Shown one piece after another: positions 5,015 to 6,812 of a stretch of 6,812 nucleotides of DNA (positions are counted from its first letter, which is position 1; every line of letters begins with the position of its first letter). The notes under the pieces are model-generated. The model did no database searches. It saw only the letters and a list, made by a program, of their open reading frames with translations, and was not told the DNA's origin. Source of the stretch: UBA8516 sp035457865 (GTDB lineage Archaea > Thermoproteota > Nitrososphaeria > Nitrososphaerales > Nitrosopumilaceae); assembly GCA_035457865.1 (NCBI GenBank), contig DATIAR010000040.1:1-6812 (forward strand), in the 5' to 3' direction. The position numbers and the translations under genes are program-made.

Positions 5015-5393
5015 ATGCCTTACAAGAGGGACAAATTCTTTCTTCTAATTTACCAATGTGAATTTCGTTATTACATGAATTACAATTTGTTTTTTCTACT
5101 TCCTCAAAGAGTTTGAACCATTGTGTAGTAAAGTTCTGCGCTATAGGCCTGATGAATACATCTTGATGTAATTTATCAAAAAACGGTTTCATATCATCTA
5201 TTGTTAAAGATTTTGCCATATCTTGAGTTTTTAATATTTCAAAAATTTCGTCGTTTGTGAATCTCAGACTAGTATCATTGAACTTGTCAAAGACGATCTT
5301 TCTTATTTGTAAGAGAATCTGGGTAGAAAGTACATTTGACAATTCAGAACAGACCAGAGGCTTCTTCTTTAATTTTATCAGCAGATGTTGCAT
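5007..5393 (-). CDS. Small zinc-ribbon protein, third gene of the suf operon
   Basis: The family is not recognised. The 128-residue reading frame ends in a clear zinc ribbon, C104-x2-C107 and C121-x2-C124 (CNSCNNEIHIGKLEERICPSC), likely a structural Zn site or possibly a metal or Fe-S site. Residues about 28-100 are predicted by eye as helices followed by a strand pair (VFIRPIAQNFTTQWFKLF), compatible with a winged-helix-like domain; that is tentative. The start is uncertain. ATG at 5393 overlaps sufU by 50 bp, and its first 17 residues merely read through sufU in another frame. TTG at 5342, in frame and one base after the sufU stop, would give 111 residues and mirrors the TTG start of sufU. 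Translation is probably coupled to sufU, suggesting a role near Fe-S assembly or its regulation (inferred from position). The 3' end overlaps pgk by 8 bp. Confidence 0.75.
   Translation of the reverse strand: MQHLLIKLKKKPLVCSELSNVLSTQILLQIRKIVFDKFNDTSLRFTNDEIFEILKTQDMAKSLTIDDMKPFFDKLHQDVFIRPIAQNFTTQWFKLFEEVEKTNCNSCNNEIHIGKLEERICPSCKASI
5036..5095 (+). terminator. Pyrimidine/T-rich tracts downstream of pgk
   Basis: After the pgk stop, TTCTTTCTTCTAATTT (5036-5051) and a T6 run (5090-5095) are the nearest candidates for archaeal T-tract termination. Both lie inside the opposing zinc-ribbon gene, since the two genes overlap tail to tail. Confidence 0.3.
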
Positions 5394-5784
5394 CGTTTAG
5401 CTTTTCTGACAGATAAGAGTAGATCCCATATTTGAGTACCTTTAGTGAAAGAAGGGCGCATTTTATCCTGGCAGGACCAAGATCTGGCAGTCCAAGGTTT
5501 TCAAGGATGTCTTCTTTTGTTAGTTTTTTAACATATTCAAAATCTTTTCCCATGATCAATTCCGTAAGCATTGATGCGCTTGCTTGACTTATTGCACATC
5601 CTTTGCCTGTGAATTTTACATCAGAGACTTTGTTATCTTTTAGATTAATGTGCATCTCTAGCTCATCACCGCACAATGGATTACTGTCCCGTTTTGATAT
5701 GTCTGGATTATCTATTTTACCATAGTTTCTTGGATTTCTATAATAGTCCAGTATGATTTCTCGGTAAATGTCAGCACTACTCAA
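5344..5784 (-). CDS. sufU: SufU/IscU-family Fe-S cluster scaffold or sulfur acceptor
   Basis: This 146-residue protein accepts sulfur from the SufS persulfide and passes it to, or builds, Fe-S clusters in the cytosol. The conserved ligands are present: Cys38 and Asp40 in NPLCGDE, Cys63 in GKGCAISQASASML, and Cys109 in PARIKCALLSLKVL. Lys108 precedes the last Cys, as in SufU; IscU has His there. However, Cys63 to Cys109 spans 46 residues, close to E. coli IscU (43) and shorter than B. subtilis SufU (62), so the SufU-specific insertion is missing. The start is TTG at 5784-5782, overlapping the sufS TGA by 4 bp (TTGA). GGGAG on the minus strand at 5800-5796, 11 nt before the TTG, is a likely Shine-Dalgarno site. 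The tight overlap shows operon translation with sufS. The acceptor versus scaffold role is not resolved by sequence. Confidence 0.93.
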   Translation of the reverse strand: MSSADIYREIILDYYRNPRNYGKIDNPDISKRDSNPLCGDELEMHINLKDNKVSDVKFTGKGCAISQASASMLTELIMGKDFEYVKKLTKEDILENLGLPDLGPARIKCALLSLKVLKYGIYSYLSEKLNDATSADKIKEEASGLF

Positions 5785-6812
5785 ATTCTAAACAGCTCCC
5801 TTGCTCTATTAAGTGACCTGATAAAAACATCAACCTCCTCTTTCGTATTATAAATATAAAAGCTTGCGCGAGATGTTGCAGAAACATCTAATCTCTCCAT
5901 TAAGACTTGGGCACAGTGATGACCAGAACGTATTGCAATACCATCCTCGTCTATTATTGTTGCAAGATCATGTGGATGTATGTCTCCTAGATTAAATGAA
6001 ATAACTCCGCCTCTCTTTTTCATATCAGGTGTGCCGTATAGTTTGATTCCTTTTATTGCAGACATTTTTTCCAAGGCGTATTTTGTTAATTCAATTTCAT
6101 GTTCCCTTACTTTATCCATACCTATATTTTCCAGATAATCTATTGCTGCTGAAAATCCTATGACATCTGCAATGTTAGGAGTTCCAGCTTCAAATTTGTA
6201 TGGCAGATCATTCCAAGTTGTCTCATATTTGTGAACTTCTCTTATCATATCACCACCGCCGTTGAATGGCTGCATGTTTTCTAGTATCTCTTTTCGTGCC
6301 CAAAGAACTCCTACGCCCGTAGGTCCAAGCATCTTATGCGCTGAAAATGCAAAAAAGTCACAACCTAGTTTTTGTACGTCAACTTTCATGTGTGGAACTG
6401 ACTGTGCTGCATCAACTAGTACTTTAACTCCTCTTTTATGACACTTACTGATTATTTCTTCTGCGTTGGTGATTGTACCAAGAACATTTGACATGTGACT
6501 GAATGTAACAAGTTTTACTCTTCCTGTATTAAGATAGTCATCAAGTTGATCAAGTATTAGTTCACCATTATCGTCTACTCCAATGTATTCTAGTTTTGCT
6601 TCTTTTTCCTTTGTCAAGAGTTGCCATGGTACAATGTTACTATGGTGTTCATATTCTGTAGTGACAATAATATCATCTTTTTGTACATTTTGTCTTCCCC
6701 ATGAATATGCAACCAAGTTTATTGCTTCGGTGGTTCCTCTCACAAAGATAAGTTCCTCACGATTAACGTTGATAAATTTTGCAACTTTATCTCTAGTAAG
6801 TTCGTATGCAGC
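5781..6812 (-). CDS. sufS: SufS-type cysteine desulfurase (5' end outside window)
   Basis: This PLP-dependent class V aminotransferase removes sulfur from L-cysteine, giving alanine and an enzyme persulfide that feeds Fe-S assembly. The frame stays open to the right edge; 343 residues are visible, so roughly the first 65-70 of about 410 are missing. The GTG at 6743 is not a start but the Val in FVRGTTEAINLVA. Visible landmarks (numbered from the first visible residue) are RGTTEAINL near 25-33, the PLP-stacking His in TEYEHHSNIVPW (about 56), VDAAQSVPH (133-141), the Schiff-base Lys160 in FSAHKM (codon 6335-6333), the substrate Arg in the C-terminal half, and catalytic Cys300 in RSGHHCAQ (codon 5915-5913). 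The RSGHHC loop and short Cys region are of the SufS (group II) type, not IscS. It is directly followed by sufU through a 4-bp overlap. SufB/C/D genes may lie upstream, beyond the edge (inferred). Confidence 0.96.
   Translation of the reverse strand, partial: AAYELTRDKVAKFINVNREELIFVRGTTEAINLVAYSWGRQNVQKDDIIVTTEYEHHSNIVPWQLLTKEKEAKLEYIGVDDNGELILDQLDDYLNTGRVKLVTFSHMSNVLGTITNAEEIISKCHKRGVKVLVDAAQSVPHMKVDVQKLGCDFFAFSAHKMLGPTGVGVLWARKEILENMQPFNGGGDMIREVHKYETTWNDLPYKFEAGTPNIADVIGFSAAIDYLENIGMDKVREHEIELTKYALEKMSAIKGIKLYGTPDMKKRGGVISFNLGDIHPHDLATIIDEDGIAIRSGHHCAQVLMERLDVSATSRASFYIYNTKEEVDVFIRSLNRARELFRI
5796..5800 (-). promoter_or_regulatory. Shine-Dalgarno-like site deciding the sufU TTG start
   Basis: The minus strand reads GGGAG, 11 nt before the TTG at 5784, within the last codons of sufS. 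With the TTGA stop/start overlap it supports TTG as the true sufU start; no in-frame ATG lies nearby. Confidence 0.4.

Noticed and set aside
6741..6743. GTG as the start of a 320-residue SufS
   Set aside because: The frame is open to the right edge and upstream residues (KFINVNREELIF) match SufS; the GTG encodes the Val of the internal FVRGTTEAIN motif.

Overview
The window reads as AT-rich archaeal chromosomal DNA, most likely from an ammonia-oxidising thaumarchaeon (Nitrososphaerota, Nitrosopumilus-like). The basis is the mix of genes: an archaeal-type phosphoglycerate kinase, a Sulfolobus-SSB-like single OB-fold protein, an archaeal PAC2 protein, a long Lys/Arg-tailed coiled-coil protein, and an S-layer-like beta-sandwich fragment. 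Starts lie close behind TATA-like boxes with few clear Shine-Dalgarno sites, which suits leaderless archaeal transcripts. The lineage is inferred from family resemblance; no rRNA or other marker is present.

Left part (1-2448). The window opens inside the C-terminus of a secreted-type beta-sandwich protein (+). Next comes a 99-residue OB-fold ssDNA-binding protein (+, 467-766). It converges on a PAC2-family protein (-, 788-1564). Upstream of PAC2 on the same strand is a 279-residue coiled-coil protein with an extremely basic tail (-, 1609-2448). A TATA-like element sits in the 44 bp between the last two, so they may be separate transcripts.

Middle (2449-5014). A divergent 161-bp gap leads to an unrecognised 103-residue protein (+), whose 3' end overlaps a PAP2-family membrane phosphatase (-) by 12 bp. 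A second divergent gap of 233 bp holds promoter-like elements and two very short ORFs ahead of phosphoglycerate kinase (+, GTG start).

Right part (5007-6812). A tightly packed minus-strand operon runs in from the right edge: sufS (cysteine desulfurase, N-terminus off the window), sufU (scaffold/sulfur acceptor, TTG start overlapping the sufS stop by 4 bp), then a small zinc-ribbon protein overlapping or abutting sufU. SufS takes sulfur from cysteine as a persulfide and SufU receives it for Fe-S cluster assembly. The third gene is a candidate accessory factor. Its 3' end overlaps pgk by 8 bp.

No stretch over 300 bp lacks a gene. I saw no tRNA, rRNA, CRISPR array, insertion sequence or attachment site. 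The window is mostly conserved housekeeping content; the most interesting items are the basic-tailed coiled-coil protein and the suf-linked zinc-ribbon protein.
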